From positions 6,488,932 to 6,523,384 of the forward strand of contig NW_019091362.1 in the NCBI RefSeq assembly GCF_001949145.1: a DNA stretch of 34,453 nt. The letters run 5' to 3'. Shown one piece after another: positions 1 through 12,200 of this stretch. The notes under the pieces are model-generated. The model was not told where the DNA came from. It did not search any database and worked only from the letters and a program-made list of their open reading frames with translations. Position 1 is the first letter of the stretch, and each line of letters starts with the position of its first letter. The translations under genes and the position numbers were made by a program. Source of the DNA: Acanthaster planci (taxonomy: Eukaryota; Echinodermata; Asteroidea; Valvatida; Acanthasteridae).

Positions 1-36
1 GTACATGTACCCTTTTATGTGACATGTGTCTCCTAG

Positions 37-70
37 GTTGTGAAGCTGTATCACACCCCAGCCTCCGAAG
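37..70 (+). other. Syt1: 5' UTR segment of the first coding exon
   Basis: A pyrimidine-containing stretch ending in TCTCCTAG (to 36) looks like a splice acceptor, so the exon holding the start codon probably begins at 37. A TGA in frame with the ATG at 71 lies at 41-43, so the reading frame cannot extend upstream. At least one upstream non-coding exon and the promoter are therefore expected outside the window. The acceptor position is inferred; the in-frame stop is seen directly. Confidence 0.55.
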
Positions 71-263
71 ATGGATCAGGTCGGTTACATCATGCGCAAG
101 CTGATGGAAGGAGAGGCAGGAGACCCTGCTGTCCAGGATGCAGAATCCAAGGGGGTCGTCTCAGTCACGGGAGTGCCGGCGGGGGTGACTGAGGGGACCA
201 AAGGCGGCACTGTACTCAACAAATTTGGGGATAAGATTATGGAAGAACTGCAGAAGTTACCCT
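71..263 (+). CDS. Syt1: Syt1 coding exon 1: vesicle-luminal N-terminus
   Basis: Encodes residues 1-64 plus the first base of codon 65. The ATG has a strong context (GAAGATGG, A at -3 and G at +4) and follows an in-frame stop. The exon ends CAGAAGTTACCCT before the donor GTGAGT, leaving phase 1. The tail is low in conserved features, as in other synaptotagmins; it ends in the KLP that leads directly into the membrane segment of exon 2. There is no N-glycosylation sequon. The next in-frame Met is residue 8, so a slightly shorter start is possible but less well supported. Confidence 0.93.
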
Positions 264-3200
264 GTGAGTACTGAACATTATATTGTACCTGTGTAACTGA
301 ATTGGATGACTGTTTATGGTTTGGAGGACTTAATACATGTAGATGAAGCATGAAAGACAGTGGAGTACAGTCGACTCTCGGTAATACAAGCTGGGGTAAG
401 ACGAGACTCCGGTTTAGATGAGCACATTTGCCAGTCCCGACTGAATTGTGCACATTCCTGTGAGGGAAAAAATGTGTAATACGAGCTCAATTGTTACGAG
501 ATTTCGGTTAAGACAAGCTTTTTTGTCAGTGGCCGAGTGCAAATCTATTGTTATCTGTCTATTTAGCACATGCTTTTTTGAAGGCAACTTGTCAATCAGC
601 TACCCAGTAGTCCATTCAATTTTGAAAGGCGCTTCCGTAATTTATGTGTGTACAGTAAAACAGCGCTGTGGTTTTCCCTCACTGCATCAAGCTGTTTGTG
701 TCCCGTGCTGCAAGAGAGACAAAAAATGGGCGTTTGCCGTTCCCGTACCCAACATAGAAATTCTGTGTGGTGGCTCATGTACTGCCTGAACACAAGCGAG
801 TGCAGCCAAAAGTGCTACGGGATTTAGGACAGTGGTGAACCAGTTTGATTCCCCACCCCCCAAAAATTCCCCAAGATCAAAGTCCCCCCAGGAAACTAAT
901 AAAAATTGTGTTCCGTAACCAAACACCCGGCCCAAAAAACTGCCCACCCTCCGTCTAAAAATCATTACCCACTCCCCAGTCCCCACTGTAACATGAAAAT
1001 ATCGCCCCTTCCAATTTTGACTTTTCTATAAAATCTCAGTTTAAGAAAATCATGACTAAACCGTGGTTTTCAGTCCAGAAATGTTTAAGAAAATAACCAC
1101 AAGTTTGGAAGAAAAAAGTGTATCCCTTGCTAATATTTTTTCACCAAACCCACACACCTTTCCCAAGTAAACTCCGATATTCGCCCTCTGCTGTCTACAC
1201 CACCAATAGCTGGTTTTCTCCCATTTTTATGTGCAACCAGCGCAGCTCTGGTGTTGATTACCAACTAAAATGTTAATGCACTTATGTTATGTGCGTGCAT
1301 GTGGATCTTATCACGGCATGCTGGGCCGGGGATGTGTCGCTCCGAATCGACACGACTTGTTGAAATTCCGCTTCCTCCGTTCTTACATTTTATAATTATT
1401 CTTTATTACAAGTCTTTACTCATTAAACTGTATCTCACTTTCATGAACAAACTTTTTAAAATCAAAACGATACCACCAGTATGTGCCTTTAAACGAAAAG
1501 TTAGGCATACTTGTACACATGTACGCTTTACCTACATGTACGGTTGATTGGTGATACATACGTCAAGCAGGATGGCAGTTGTCGCATAAGACGAGGTCCG
1601 GGTAATACGAGCTAATTTTGTAAGTCCCGAGGCCCTCGTATTAATGAGAGTCGACTGTACGTCTAAACATGTAAATCTGAGCAATTTTTTCAGTCCTCAG
1701 CAAGGGAGAAGACATTAGTTAATTTATTGAACCGCCCTCATTTTCCTCCACACCATCCTATGCAGAACATACATGTAGCAAAAGGTATTATGCAGTGTAT
1801 TACACATACATGTAGTTGTTTATACATGTATGTGCATTGTACACATGTACAAGGTACATGTACCGTACATACCAGTACATGTAGCTTGTGGAGCACTTCA
1901 GGTTTTTCTTTCAACAAAGTGATACATTTATTTCAGCATTTAATAAGCTGTGCGTACTTACACTAGAGATTTTCTTTTAAAAATGCAAAGAAGTTTACTT
2001 TGATAACAGAAGTTCTGCAGAAATTTGCTCAGTGTGTTTTTGTAGATGATAGCAAATGTTGCCAATTGAACTCTTGTATTTAAACAATACATGCATGTTT
2101 TGTAAATGTACGTGTACATGTTGCTGTGAATGAAGGTATTGATTTTCACCCAACTTTTGCCTGGACTCACTCAGTGCCTATGTGGGCGATCATTCTGATT
2201 GCCATCGTGGCGGGGCTGCTGCTGCTATGCTGCTGCGGCTGCATCTGCGTCAAGTGCTGCTGCAAGAAGAAGAAGAAGAAGGAAGGCAAGAAGGGCTTGA
2301 AGGGTGCTGTCGACTTGAAGAGTGTGCAGATGTTGGGAGCAGCCTACAAAGAGAAGGTCTGTAAACCTGGTGTGGCTTTGAGGGCTGGTTAGCATTTTGT
2401 GTCTAACTATGAAACTTTGAGTGTTTTGATTGGATCAGTGCGTGGGCCTATGCAGAGACGAGATTTGATCTTGGACAAAAAGGGGGTCATTTTGTGGCCA
2501 ACCAAGCATTCGTATGCGTTTTTGTATGAACAACAAAAGTACCACTTTCTACTGAATTCATTCCAATTGCAAACCAGCATCATGTCCTGCTAGGAAAGCA
2601 TTTTGTCACCACACATGCATTGACATGCTTTACAAAATGCAAAGTGGCTGAATAGTGGAACAATAAAAGTGTACAAAGTGCAGAGCTTTTTTTCCCAAGA
2701 TGGACTGAAAATGTGGTATGCATACATATACATGTTTGTCTCAGGAATTTCTAGAAAGTGGTATATTTTCCAAAGGCCATTGCAGTTGGCTGTGCCAATT
2801 GTCCAAATCAAAGATGTCCCATACAGTGACAATAAACATGCTGTTGAAGATCATGTCAGATTTTTATCCTTATTGAAAAGCCACAGTAATGCTTTTTAAT
2901 CAAGGACAAACTGAAAATGCAGCTAAAATGTCAAATCGTGCAGTCAGGCTAGACTGTTTCTGTTCTGCAGTCACAGGTTTTTTTTTAAGTGGATCCTCTG
3001 GGCACGCTGTACATTCAAGGGCATCTTTGTTGAGCACATATGCAGTGCAAACTGGAATTTTTGCTTGCAAAAAAAGTCCACGTCTTATTAAAAGAGAAGA
3101 GAAACATTCCATCAGATTTTTCTCATGCTCTTAGAAATAAGCAAAACTAAAACTAAACTGACCCAAGAAAAAAGAACAGTATAAAAGATTGTAGGGTTTA

Positions 3201-6200
3201 ATGCAAGCGTATACATGCACCTTGCTTGATGTGCAAATGCCAGAGAATGCTTGCATGAACTGAACAGTTCAGGAATGCTGGGATGATGTGCATGCTTTTA
3301 TTTTTCTTGCTGTTCATTGGCGAAAAAAATCATTATGTTGTTTGCTTTGAACACAGTGTTCATCGAGTTAGATTTTTTTTGGTGGTCATGAAAATGGATG
3401 TGATTTTTTTTTGCTCCAAAGTCCTATTCCAGTGAGTGTGCACTTTTCTTTCTAAATTTTCTTGTTTTATTTTTTACACAATGAGATGTGGGCATGCTGT
3501 TGATTTAACAATCTTGCAAAATGCATGTGTAAGATGTCACCTCTTTTTTCATTTCCATTTTTCATTGCTTCCATATTTCTCATTTAGGTTTTGTGTTTGC
3601 ATTGAAATGTAAATTTCATTTTAAGTTCTTGGCTGTTTGCAATTTCATATTCAAACTGAAAACTTTCCTTTGCCTACGGTATTTGGTTTGGTAAGACCCA
3701 GAACACAAACAGAGAGAATGAAACCCCTAGATTAGTTGCAACATGAATCGCGTACATGTGCCAAAGTTAATATTCTTAATAATCTGATTTGAATACACAT
3801 TACACTTGAACCCTGCTACCAGAGAGAGATGTTGATTGGAATAAAAGGATAGGAAGACTTTCTGCTGACGTGCTCATCTACACATGTACATGTATTACAG
3901 TATTTTTGTACACATACCAATCCATATTTAAATTATATTAAATTTCCAGAGACTACCCGTATTAGAATGCCAATCAATTGTTTTCTCCACTGCAGTGCTG
4001 AGTTAATTATACACTTGCCAAGGACACTGTCAAACCAATTTGAAGCTTCATTACCAAACTGTTTAATTTCAAGCGCAAACCATACAGAAGAAAGGAGGAT
4101 GATTCAAATGTAGAACAAACATTTCAGTGATTTTGACTTGGATACACGCTAACATTCAGTCATTTGCAAAAGTTAAAGACCACCTGGAATTTGATTGGTG
4201 TTTCTGTCACTGGGCCTACATTACATTGTCTCATTGAACAATTACTGAACATGTTTTTGCAGTGGTGCATAACATCAGTGTAGTGCTATACCCATTTAAA
4301 TGATTTTTTTTGCGAAGGCAGGTCTTGTATGGCATTTTGTCTGTAAGGCAGAATGGGTTAGAAAAAATGCCAGTCTAATTAATCAGAAAAGGAGGGAACA
4401 TTAAATATTAGACTGTTAACATTTCGAATGATGGAAGTGTAGTCACAGTGCTGTTTAACTAAGATACTGAGGTTACACATAGAAAATAAACACAAGTTGC
4501 CATAATTGATTGGTTTAAGTTTGGTTTTTCTTCTGGTTAATGCATTTTGTAAGGGTGGTCCTAAACTTTTGCAAATGCCTGTAGTACATGTACATAGGGA
4601 CAGTTGCACGGCATCCTTTCTTTTCTGCATTATCAAATCTTAAGGCTGAGGTGCAAAGTGCATTGCGGTTTCCTTCATTTCCCCAAAATGAGCTTTTTTA
4701 ATCACCTTGCAATGTGTAACAAGCAGGTTTCTTTTTCCCTCAAACTCTCTGTTTTGTTTCCGATCACCCATATTGACCTGTCTTCTTTTTTTTTCCTCAC
4801 ATTTTCTCGCCTTTTCCACAAATCACGTGATGTGAGTTCTGCCTCGAAGCATTTCTTTCTTCTTTCATCTTTTGAATCAAATTTCATATTTTTTTTTTTG
4901 GGGTAACTTTTTTTTCTGGATACTTATAAAGTTCCATTGATTTTGTTGTGTTGCGTTCTTTACTTTTTCCAGTGTTAATGTTGGCTCCATACTGCAGTAA
5001 CTAATCCTAATGTAGAATTTGTAGAAGAGTGTGACAGGAGCCAGCATACATGTATTATTCTTCAATGTATATCTATTAATTTCTTTTTGTTCTTGGGATT
5101 TAATTTCTGTTTTGTTCATTGGAATTGTTAATTGTCTTTGAAATTTGTAGAGAGAACCTAATCCTTTCTGGATTTATATTTATACCCATGGCAATATACC
5201 GTACATGCACATGTAATTCTGTTTCATTTTAGTTTTAGGAGCTGTTCAATAACACCACTATATTATGCATGCAGTTGATATCTTCTGTTCTGTCTACAAC
5301 AACATCTGATGATTAAAAGTGACCTTGTAGATATTTGTACTGTACATGTACAGTATTTTGTGCATGTACTAAATTTCTATATTAGCTTTAGCTAGTTGTA
5401 TTTCATAGAACTGTTGTTTTGCTTGATGTGATTTTGTTTGTCTTTTGGTTTGATTAACTACATCCCTACATTGCCTGGTGGTTGTGAGTAGCTTTCAGAA
5501 GAATTTTTTAACATCTTAACAGGCATGTCATTAAAAATCAACTTGGAAAGTTCACTGCTTTGTCTAAAACAGCATTAACACTTGAGTGCCTTTCTGGCAA
5601 GCTAAAGAATCTTATAGTTGATTGCTGGTGCTAAAACCTCACACTGTTCAACTTTAAAATGGTTATTTGTAGAACTAGAGTTTGGTCAACCCTCAAAGAT
5701 GGTTTAGTTTGCCCCATTTCACAGCTGGGAGGGGGAGGGATACAGACTCCACCCCTCCAAGAGCTCGGCTGTGCCACGCTTGATATTTTCTTTTATCTTA
5801 GCGAGTATGTGAAGACACTCCTTACGATTACAAATGTGGAATTGTACATGCATAAGATGGTTTTACTGTTACAGTCCTTCGAGGCTACACCTGTGCCAGC
5901 CCATGCACATTGAGCGCAACATGTACAATGGAAAAGTATATGTATACATTTTTGGCTAACCTGCCTCGGAAAACTGGGCACCTCGCGACAACGCTATGTT
6001 CGATTTTCACAAAATTAGTGTCAAAATTACTATGAAGAGTTATTCCTAAAGGCTCAGCTCCTTAAAATAATTTCACTGCAGCGATATTGGAAAAAAGGTG
6101 TGGGGGACTCTTGTAGGGTTAAGAGCATATTTAACTACAGGTGTACATGTAACTTGTCATGAACAAAAATTTAGGGTCATGTTGTTACCGTACATGTACC

Positions 6201-9200
6201 GTGCACAAATGTTCAAATCCTTTTTGAATACTCTCAATGTTGCCTAAGCTTGAAAACTTTACTTCGAATAACTAGCAATATAAATTTAGCTTTGCTGTTT
6301 TTAGAAAATTTACACTAACCAATACATTGCTTGGTATTATTACTACAGTACTGTTATAAAGTTGAAATTAATGCTTTAGCATTTTCTCAGTATAATGAGC
6401 TGTTTGCTTTACTGTTGAATCAGTGGAATATTTACACGATATAGAATTTCAATAATCTGGCGTCAGTTTCGAGCAGCAGTTGCTCCTAGGGTGAAGAGGA
6501 TACGCAGTAGGAGGTTAGTCAGGAAGACCGAGACAGCCAGTCTAGGTTCAAGACAGGAAAAGGCTTCTTTATTACAGGCGCAGGTTAGGATTATGTCAGT
6601 ACCGGTAGGTGAATATATTTTTCTAGGGCAAGGTTACCACCCATGCCAATTAGAAACAAATACCTGTGACTTGGGTAAGGATTATCTAAAGCCGTTATCC
6701 AGCAGTACATGTAGGGGAGCCAGTCCAAGAGGCATTTTTCTCTCCGTACCTCCACTTCGTATTGGTGATGTTTCAACTGCATGCAATTGTAAATAAAGCA
6801 GTTGCACTTATTTTTGAGAACTGGTCAGCATCACGTGACTGTGAAATAAGACTGTGTTACAGTCTGAATTTATATGATAACCCACAAGCAAGTGTGTGCT
6901 TCATAAAGAACAAACAGGAAAGCATTTATTTTAACTGATTTAACTGATTTAACACGTACACGTATGTAAGTGCACCGTAGGCAGGAGCAGAAATCAAACA
7001 GGATACATTTATGTTTTATTTACGTAGGATAGAGTGCACGTGCTCATGTTGGCAGAACTAGAAGGTACAGCTTTTGATTGGTGAAACCACCAACTAGCAA
7101 GTTTAGTGACAAAATACAGGTCACGTGCAAGTACCATACATATGTACCGTACGCACATGAACTTCCGAGGTCCACTTTCGAGATTGTGAATGTACATGTG
7201 CATTGTACTTACTGTACATGTACATGATACATCCACATACATGTACTCTTGATCATATGGCTTCACACACCATGCAAGATGACAGAGCTATTATTTGCTG
7301 CAAGCAAAACACCAAGGTTTGCCAATTCTTCATTTCACCCCTTTCAGCATGCATAATTAATGGGACGCATGCTCGCTCTAAGCTAGAGATGACCAGGCCC
7401 AATTTAGCAGCTTCTTCTTGTGTTGTGTAGTAACAAGAAGGCTGTTGTTATTGATTGTTTTGTAGGCATGAGGCATAGAAATTCTATATTGATTAGATAC
7501 GCTCATGTGTGTACAGGGATCTACTGGCGTACATGTACGTACAAGTACGAAGCATTACTCACAGACAGGCAGGAATATGCATAATTCATGCACATTTTTG
7601 TAACAGGTACATTGTAATATACCTTTAATGTACATGTTGTATGTACATGAACATCGGCGGATAAGAAATTTAGACAGTGTGCAATGTGCACTGTACCGGT
7701 ACATGTATCAGTACATGTAAATTGAATCAGGAATTTGAAAACATTGTAGGGTAATTCCAGAAATCAGGGGTCCATTTTTGGGGGGGCCCCTGTCGCATCT
7801 GGCATATGATGTTGTAAGTTCAGAACACATTTTCTACTCTCCAAGAGTGATGAATTAATGCAGATTACCTGCCAAACAAAAAGTAATAGTTTGAAATCTA
7901 TTCCGGTGATGTTTCCACTTCAAATAACAAAAGTCAGATGTAAGAGGGACACGAAAATGTCACACTTTTGGACCCCTAATTTCTGCAATTACCCACTACA
8001 CTCCGAACATGCCATTTTTCAAAAACATGTCAGAATTAGTACATACAAATATGTAAATTAGATTAATATTTGAATTAGATTTTGCTCCTTTGACTCTGTG
8101 ATTGGTACATGCACCAGGTACTGTACATTTTCAGGTCTCACACCAGGTCTGTGTGTAGTAAATGTACAATGTATATCGAATTCCGTATTTTGCTGAACAA
8201 GTGCATGTACATAAGTACATCCTAAACCACCCATACTCAACTCTTGTTTTGAAACATTTTGACTGCTACTTGTACACGTACACTTAATTTGATGATATTG
8301 TTTGGTGTTGGATGCTGATTGGTTTAGCTTTGAAAATAGAAATGTCACAACAAATATGGCCTGTTGTCTTCTTAACCTGGAGGTACATGTAATTAGAAAC
8401 TCTGACCTCCCTAGGATGTTTAAAAAAAATTTAAATGAAATTGGTCAGGGCTGTCACAACTGATGAGGTTATAATTGCATGTCCACAGAATTGCAGTATC
8501 TCCAGAGAGCACACAAAACACAATAAGCCTGGAAGCACAGTATGGTCGTGTCAGAAAAAGAATAAAAATTCATAAATGAACCTCGCCAAATCAAAAGAAT
8601 TAATGATTGTGTTGGAGATGCAGTGACCGACCAGATGTTTATGTTTGCACAAGTGTGTAAGCAGAGTCCCCTCCCCGCATCACCGTCATGGCAACGGCCA
8701 CGTCAAAATGATGTGCCTTCGAGTGGAAAACGGCAATTTACAATTGCAATCAAGAAAATGCACTTGTATACACATGGAACTCACCACTCTAGCCATGGTT
8801 TAATATGCTGTTCCCAGCGGGAAAACTAGACAGCGGTAATTAAGAGGCATGTCATGGATAGGATTGTTAAATTTTATCCATGCATCTATTTAGGCTGCAT
8901 TTCCTGTGCATGGTACCGGTATCTCTTCCACTTTCATCTAATTTTCAATCTGCCCATCACTTTCCCAAGTATAGATCATTTTCTATTTTTTTTTTTTTCC
9001 TAGTTTCAATCACATACTGGTATGTAAACAACGTATTCTGTGTGCGTGTACTTGTGTTGAACTTGTTGCCAGTTCGGCAAAGGAGTAACAACAAATTTCT
9101 ATGTGTTTTTTTTCGTTATCAGTTTTCAGCAACTAGGCTGACAGGAGAGTGGCAGAAAACATGTCGTGCATGTACATGTAGCTCTGGCAAGCTGCCCTCT

Positions 9201-12200
9201 GAAAGTCTTGCATAATCACACAAAAAACAATGCCTCTCAGTAAGGCTATGGTGCCTTGGCCTACATGTGTTCGTGTTCTTGTACATTTAGATCCCCATGA
9301 CTGATTGATTAGATTTTGCACACAACCCTGGAAAGTTTCAGAGTCATTGCTGGTACATGACAGGATGACGGTAAGCCCTCTCTTGCACCCGCCCTCCCAT
9401 ATTTGGAAAAGCCACCTGCACAGTTTCAACTCCTAGCAACCCAGAGAAGACGTGCATTGTTCAAATCAACACTGGCAGGAAGCACTGCATTAGTTTGCAA
9501 TATTTAATCAGCAGCTTTCAATATGGTCGTCTAGACTAGGTACATTTACAGGTAGTGTCTGGATCATTATGCAGGTACCTGGCACCCTTGACAACTTCTG
9601 ATATACATGTAACATGTGAATCACAAGGATTTTTTTAAAATTGCAAGCAGTCCCAAAACCTCCAAAATCTAAAACTACTTGTAGTTTTGGAAGATTTTAT
9701 AGGATTCAGAACAAAAATACAGCCCCACTTCTTGTGCTTGAGTGGACTAATCCAGCAACACTTTCACATGCAGGTTTTCACATGCATTTAGTCTTTTACA
9801 CTGTATTTTAATGTTGTGACTTTCCACATGTGAGTAGTTGCTACTGCAGTAATGGCGTCTCCTCGAATTATCCCATTTCGGTTCTTTACACTCTTTAGTT
9901 TTCAACACAGTGTAGGATTTCGGAAGATTCAAACTTATTGAGGGGTTTCTCACAAACGGGTCACCTCCTTGATATTCATAATTGTACAAAGCAGCAGAAC
10001 TTTTTTTTAACAGGGCTTAATATAATTCTCCATTTGACACTTTCCCCTCACCATTACTTTTTAAGGAAAAAGTATAAGCTGCATTAAAATGATTTGAGAC
10101 TGAATTTGTATTTTAATTTAGTGCTTTTATTAGAATTTGAAACAGGAACACTGTGTGATCTGAATCTTCACAGTTACACACGTACCCTGTGTACCTCACC
10201 TCGGCGTGAAATGTAAACTGTGAACTACATCTGTTTGGGAAAAAAATCAATTGATCAATGAGGAAGCGGGAAAGTGTGCAAATTCTGTTTCTTTCTGCTT
10301 ATAATTAACAGACCCGACTTACGTTGTTTGGGTTTCTAGAGAACTTTATACCTCAGAATAAAATTTTGCATATGTTGGTTCTGTCATGTCTGTTCTTGTT
10401 TCCTTACCCTTTTTTCAAGTGAACTTCTTTTGCGAGAAATTTCAATAGCCCTCTGGCAATGATCACAGCTTTTAATTGACAAAGAAATGCGGAACTACAG
10501 ATTGCTCAATCTGAAAGCTTTGTCTCTCGGTCTGTGCTTTCACATGTTCACAGCATGTGCATGTACCAATGCACATATCCATATACATGTTCACTGTAGG
10601 ATACACGTATTCGTGTACATTGTACACTTACCAAATCCCAACTTTTTATCGGGTTTTGAAATGTGTGACCACATAAAAAAAGGATTAACACCTGAGCTGT
10701 GTCAAATGTGTCAGTAAAGAACAGTTGCACCTGTTCAGTTCCGTCACCTGAAAAGTGTGGGAAATTAGCAGAATACAGTCCCCTCTTTGATATAAAGAAC
10801 ACGGAGATGACAATATGCTGCTGCATGTATAGACAAATCCAACGACCAAAATTAGTAGCCACTACTACGGGGCCATCCTGTTTGTATGCAGGCGGTATGC
10901 ACACATGAAATTCCTCCTTGACCAATAAGCAGTAGTCAGTTGCCAAAGTGTGTGCACGTGATCCGGTTGAGACAGCTGCGTGAGTGTAAACGGCCCCTCG
11001 GAATGGCATTTCATCGGATTTGTCTGTACCATGATCAGGTACTACAGCCTGTGCCATCATAAAAGTAAATTCTGCAAATCTTTGGCTTTGTTTTTCTACT
11101 TCTTTTGTAACAAAGTCCTAGTTATACCAAAGTGCGTGTTACTTGTTTGGTCCCTGCAACTTTTTGTAATGAGAGTTACTGTGTAAGCATGATATTGGCA
11201 TATACATGTATACTCCGTAGAGATTTTGGCCAGGAGTTTTCCTAAATCTCTCTGGGATCTTCCATTATGGAGGCAACTGTTGGTATACATGTACGTCTTT
11301 TCATGTTGTACAAGAATGCACCGACATACATGTACTTGTAAAGAATACCAATGTCAAATTTCTGCTGGATTTCTGAGGATCATTGAAAGAGGGAATAATG
11401 TATGAATCCCTACAGACTGTAACGTTCACCAGTGATTCATGGATGATTGCATGTAAATAGACTCGTCTCTGTCAAGTTATGGTCATTGCTTGTATACATA
11501 AAGACAGATGCCCCATGTAGAAATTCTCATGGCAGCCAGTTGTCCCTTAGATATGCGTGCACATGTATGTACACACTACCCCCATGGCTGGCAGAAAATA
11601 CGATAAACCTACGCACATGTGCATTTGCATGTACCATAACATATGGATCACAGTACACAGTATGTAGATGATACAGTAATGCTAATTAGACATACAAATT
11701 ATAATGACAAGGCAGAGGGCACATACACACCTCCTTCACATTGATTAGGTTTTGTGTATGCCACAGTATGGCAAACAAGATATATATAGCCTTACTACAC
11801 ATGCGGATTTAACCACGAGGTTTCTTTTCTGGGTATTAGTGCAGAATTACATGTAAAACACGACCGTGGTTGACACCAACATTCACAGCTTTCATATCAG
11901 TGTCAGTGTTTTCAAGTGACAAACGGACACTGTGCCCAGTACAATAAGTTATTGCTTTATATGAAGTCCATTTTGGAAAGAATACAACCCGCCAAGGCAT
12001 CGTTAAGTACGTGTATTTTCACTGGATAGGTTTTCAATACCGCGTCTTTTGAATTGGGAATTTGAACAATATTTTTGTGCCTAATATTGGTCAAGAAATT
12101 TGTGTTGCATCAGAAATTGAAATGAGGGATATAATTTCAAGCGTCAGTGCGGCATGTGATTCTCTGAATAGATGCGCATTGACCTCATTGCACCCATAGA

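Noticed and set aside
85-453. 122-codon minus-strand open frame over exon 1
   Set aside because: It is the antisense shadow of the Syt1 exon and the adjacent transposon end, with no protein features of its own.
448-789. 113-codon + frame inside the Tigger-like element as a transposase
   Set aside because: No HTH or DDE-type motif; Cys-rich random composition.
5720-5765. G-quadruplex/foldback at GGGAGGGGGAGGG with downstream CCCCTCC
   Set aside because: Only a short G-rich run with a partial complement; not distinguishable from chance.
6491-6796. 101-codon + frame in intron 2 as a nested gene or alternative exon
   Set aside because: Starts in a stretch that might be an LTR-like relic, but no domain, no partner repeat and no consistent splice signals were found.
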